Assembly (NCBI GenBank): GCA_050246115.1
Contig: JBFWWP010000008.1
Coordinates: 62,001-126,000 of the forward strand
Direction of reading: 5' to 3'
DNA length: 64,000 nt
From: JBFWWP01 sp050246115
Lineage (GTDB): Bacteria > Planctomycetota > UBA8108 > UBA1146 > JAJFFE01
Shown here: piece by piece, positions 61,999-64,000 of the stretch
How the letters are laid out: every line of letters starts with the position of its first letter
Numbering within the stretch: the stretch's first letter is position 1
The notes under the pieces: model-generated
Seen by the model: the letters and a program-made list of their open reading frames with translations, nothing else
The model's database searches: none
What the model was told of the DNA's origin: nothing
Made by a program: the position numbers and the translations under genes

Positions 61999-62999
61999 CC
62001 GCTCATTCACCCCGCAACGTACTCGTCACCGGCGGCGCCGGTTTCATCGGTAGCAACTTCGTTCGCCACCTGCTTGCGACCGACTCGCAAGTCCGGATCG
62101 TGGACCTCGACCTGCTCACCTATGCAGGTGACCCGAAGAACCTCGAGGACTTGCCGGATCCGGCGCGCCACGAGTTCGTGCACGGTGACATTTGCGATCG
62201 CGCGCTCGTCGACCGGCTGTTGCGGACGCACGAGATCGACACCATCGTCCACTTCGCGGCCGATAGTCACGTGGATCGATCGATCCACGGGCCGGCAGTT
62301 TTCATTCGCACCAACTTCGTGGGCACGTTCGAACTGCTCGATGCGGCGCGGGTCTATTGGCTCGACGAACTCCACGATGGGGACGGCAAGCGTTTTCACC
62401 ACATCTCCACCGACGAGGTCTACGGTACTCTCGGACGGACCGATCCGGCCTTCACCGAGACCACTCCGTACGCCCCGAACTCCCCCTACTCGGCGGCCAA
62501 GGCGGGCTCCGACCACCTCGTGCGTGCCTACCAGCACACGTACGGACTTCCCACGACCCTCACCAACTGTTCGAACAACTACGGTCCGCGGCAGCACACC
62601 GAGAAGTTCTTGCCGACGATGATCCGCGCGTGTCACGAGCTGCGCCCCATCCCGGTCTACGGCGACGGCTCGAACATTCGCGACTGGCTGTACGTGATGG
62701 ACCACTGTCGCGGGATCGACGTGGTGCTGCGTCGCGGGAAGACCGGAGAGTGCTACAACATCGGCGGCAACAACGAGTGGGCCAATCTGGATCTCGTGCG
62801 CCGGGTGTGTGCGATCATGGACGACGTGGAGCCGGCGAACGCCCCGCACGACCGCCTGATCCGCTTCGTGGAGGATCGCAAGGGGCATGATTGGCGCTAC
62901 GCGGTCGACACGACGAAGATCGCGCGCGACCTCGGGTGGGAGCCCGAGGAGGCGTTCGACGACGGCTTGCGCAAGACCATCGAATGGTACGCCCGCTAG
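61995..62999 (+). CDS. rmlB: dTDP-glucose 4,6-dehydratase
   Basis: A 334-residue extended SDR enzyme. GTG at 61995 overlaps the rmlD stop (GTGA). VTGGAGFIGSNFVRHL (about 11-26), HFAADSHVDRSIHGP (about 83-97), HISTDEVYG (about 129-137, catalytic Asp-Glu) and YSAAKAGSDH (about 158-167, catalytic Tyr/Lys), then NNYGPRQHTEKFLP (about 184-197). It dehydrates dTDP-glucose to the 4-dehydro-6-deoxy form. It is the last gene of the plus-strand operon; the next gene is convergent. Confidence 0.95.
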   Translation: MTAHSPRNVLVTGGAGFIGSNFVRHLLATDSQVRIVDLDLLTYAGDPKNLEDLPDPARHEFVHGDICDRALVDRLLRTHEIDTIVHFAADSHVDRSIHGPAVFIRTNFVGTFELLDAARVYWLDELHDGDGKRFHHISTDEVYGTLGRTDPAFTETTPYAPNSPYSAAKAGSDHLVRAYQHTYGLPTTLTNCSNNYGPRQHTEKFLPTMIRACHELRPIPVYGDGSNIRDWLYVMDHCRGIDVVLRRGKTGECYNIGGNNEWANLDLVRRVCAIMDDVEPANAPHDRLIRFVEDRKGHDWRYAVDTTKIARDLGWEPEEAFDDGLRKTIEWYAR

Positions 63000-63065
63000 C
63001 GCGACCTAGTGTTCGAGAGTTCTAGTCCGTCCCGAAGCAAGTGCGTGCCTCGCTAGGCGCGACGT

Positions 63066-63242
63066 GCGCTCAGCTTCCTGAGCCAATGACGCCGCACGCT
63101 GCGCCACGACAGGCGATGCGTGCGGACGCGACGGCATCCGAAAGAGGGGATCTGTCGCGCTTCCTTCGAGATGGGCTCAGCTCCTGAGCGGAGATGCCGC
63201 ACGCTGCGCCACGCCCACGATGCGTGCGGAGGCGACGGGATC
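63066..63242. repeat. Imperfect 70-75 bp direct repeat with hairpin at each start
   Basis: 63066-63140 and 63173-63242 align over nearly their full length (shared core CCGCACGCTGCGCCACG, then GATGCGTGCGG). Each begins with GCTCAG paired to CTGAGC around a 3- or 4-base loop. The copies look like a REP/BIME-type element, duplicated in place. Confidence 0.7.
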
Positions 63243-63507
63243 CGTCGCTCCTCTGTCCCCCGCAGCTCCCGCCCTTTCAGCGTCGCGGCGCATCCTCCGA
63301 GTCTCCATCCCATCGAATGCCCTGGCGCGCCCTGGGAGCGCGGACAGCCTGTCCGCATCCGCCCTCGCACGCGCCGTGGCACCGCAGCACCACACCGCAC
63401 CGCGCGCCGCGACACCGCGGCACCGCGCCACCGCGCCGCGCGCGACCCCAGTTCGTCGCTCAGGTTCGCTCTGCGCGTGTCGAGTGCTGGCCAGCGGATT
63501 GGAGAGA

Positions 63508-63545
63508 GCTTCATGAGCGCCCTGGGAGTCGAGCGCTCATGAAGC
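63508..63545. terminator. Strong 13-bp inverted repeat, bidirectional terminator candidate
   Basis: GCTTCATGAGCGC (63508-63520) is perfectly complementary to GCGCTCATGAAGC (63533-63545), with a 12-base loop. It lies between convergent rmlB and the sugar transferase. There is no T-run, so Rho-independent termination is not certain; a protein-binding site is the alternative. Confidence 0.5.
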
Positions 63546-63560
63546 AGCACGCCAAGACTT

Positions 63561-63718
63561 GGCGCGCGGGCTAACTTGTGGATCGATGGCCGTGAATGTG
63601 GTTCCGGACGCGAGCGATCGACCAAGACGAAGACCCTGGACCCAGTAGCAAAACAGACATCGCCCCGTGACGATTGCCGATCCGTGGCCGCCGGCGCGCG
63701 GGCTAACTTGTGGATCGA
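63561..63718. repeat. 26-bp perfect direct repeat pair
   Basis: Bases 63561-63586 and 63693-63718 are identical (core GCGGGCTAACTTGTGGATCG), 132 bp apart. The right copy ends 2 bases before the stop codon of the sugar transferase. It may be a recombination scar or a dispersed repeat. Confidence 0.75.
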
Positions 63719-63720
63719 CG

Positions 63721-64000
63721 TTAGCTCGCGCCGCGGCCGCGAAGCACTGCGGGTATGGTGCGAAGCAGCAGCGACAGGTCGAGTCGCAGCGACCAGTTGT
63801 CGATGTAGGCCAGGTCCAGCAGCATCCACTCGCCAAAGCCGATGCCATTGCGGCCGCTGACCTGCCACAGGCAAGTCAGGCCCGGGCGCATGCTCAGCCG
63901 GCGGCGCTGCCACCACTCGTATTTCTCGACTTCCGTGGGGATCGGCGGGCGCGGGCCGACCAAGCTCATGTCGCCGCGCAGTACGTTCAAGAGCTGCGGA
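63721..64000 (-). CDS. Undecaprenyl-phosphate sugar phosphotransferase (bacterial sugar transferase), C-terminal part
   Basis: Minus-strand frame ending TAA at 63721-63723 and open through the window edge. PQLLNVLRGDMSLVGPRPP, then YEWWQRRRLSMRPGLTCLWQ and VSGRNGIGFGEW, followed by DLAYIDNWSLRLDLSLLLRT, are the C-terminal blocks of WcaJ/RfbP-like enzymes. These transfer a sugar-1-phosphate to undecaprenyl phosphate at the cytoplasmic membrane, the first step of polysaccharide assembly. The N-terminal membrane part is outside the window. It completes the locus to its left. Confidence 0.9.
   Translation of the reverse strand, partial: PQLLNVLRGDMSLVGPRPPIPTEVEKYEWWQRRRLSMRPGLTCLWQVSGRNGIGFGEWMLLDLAYIDNWSLRLDLSLLLRTIPAVLRGRGAS

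Larger units (their letters stand above)
63000..63720. other. Repeat-rich intergenic region between convergent genes
   Basis: About 720 bases without a gene. It holds an imperfect 75-bp direct repeat with hairpin starts (63066-63242), a run of CACCGC-type low-complexity sequence (about 63375-63443), a strong hairpin (63508-63545) and a 26-bp direct repeat (63561-63718). Long frames here are composition artefacts. Confidence 0.6.

Noticed and set aside
63053..63916. 287-residue minus-strand frame over the repeat region
   Set aside because: It reads through the repeats and low-complexity DNA and runs antiparallel in another frame to the sugar transferase; no domain.

Overview
The window is high-GC bacterial DNA (about two thirds G+C by eye, not counted). 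Its gene content suggests a member of the Planctomycetota. The main signs are many secreted proteins with paired dockerin-type calcium loops and a Cys-containing C-terminal tail, an ECF sigma factor fused through one membrane helix to a long carboxypeptidase-regulatory-like extension, a planctomycete-style Ser/Thr kinase relic, and very large secreted repeat proteins. The phylum call is an inference from gene style; no rRNA or tRNA was found.

Layout. (1) 1-4555: a tightly packed BREX-related cassette of two paralogous BrxC/BrxD-type (DUF2791) ATPases, the first cut by the window edge, and an Lhr-like SF2 helicase, followed by a short duplicated shard of the second ATPase gene. (2) 4966-8985: a secreted dockerin/FGE-sulfatase-like protein, then a gene graveyard with a dockerin 3' shard, a broken protein kinase, an IS3-family remnant and a second dockerin shard. 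(3) 8993-16730: a secreted Gly-rich protein and a 2159-residue CARDB-type surface protein. (4) 16731-18046: degenerate DNA and an IS630 relic whose two edges are about 90-bp copies of a dockerin gene 3' end. (5) 18050-25122: two dockerin/cohesin-like proteins flanking the sigma-factor fusion. (6) 25362-37261: mixed housekeeping and envelope genes: BNR-repeat protein with a MoaD-like partner, HEAT-like membrane protein, lipoproteins, class 3 lipase with an acidic partner, secreted EEP nuclease/phosphatase, DUF4198 protein, and an EIIA/ClC-CBS pair. (7) 37706-52629: a 3389-residue secreted RHS protein ending in a GIY-YIG-like nuclease domain, two more dockerin proteins and a small protein that may be an immunity factor. 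(8) 52950-64000: an exopolysaccharide locus.

How the genes work together. The last 11 kb form a coherent surface-polysaccharide module. A sugar transferase (partial, at the right edge) would prime the lipid carrier. Alg14/Alg13-type subunits would add the next sugar. RmlA, RmlC, RmlD and RmlB make dTDP-L-rhamnose, and the nucleotide-sugar dehydrogenase makes a uronic acid donor. The OPX lipoprotein, Wzz/GumC-like protein and degenerate CpsD-like ATPase form the export and chain-length machinery. The plus-strand genes run alg14-alg13-nudix-rmlA-rmlC-rmlD-rmlB with a 4-bp or larger overlap at every junction. The export genes run on the minus strand, also overlapping.

The most unusual items are the GIY-YIG-tipped RHS giant, the recurring cohesin-like plus dockerin-like proteins with a conserved Cys tail, the membrane-spanning sigma factor, the paired DUF2791 ATPases with helicase, and the EIIA-ClC translational coupling.
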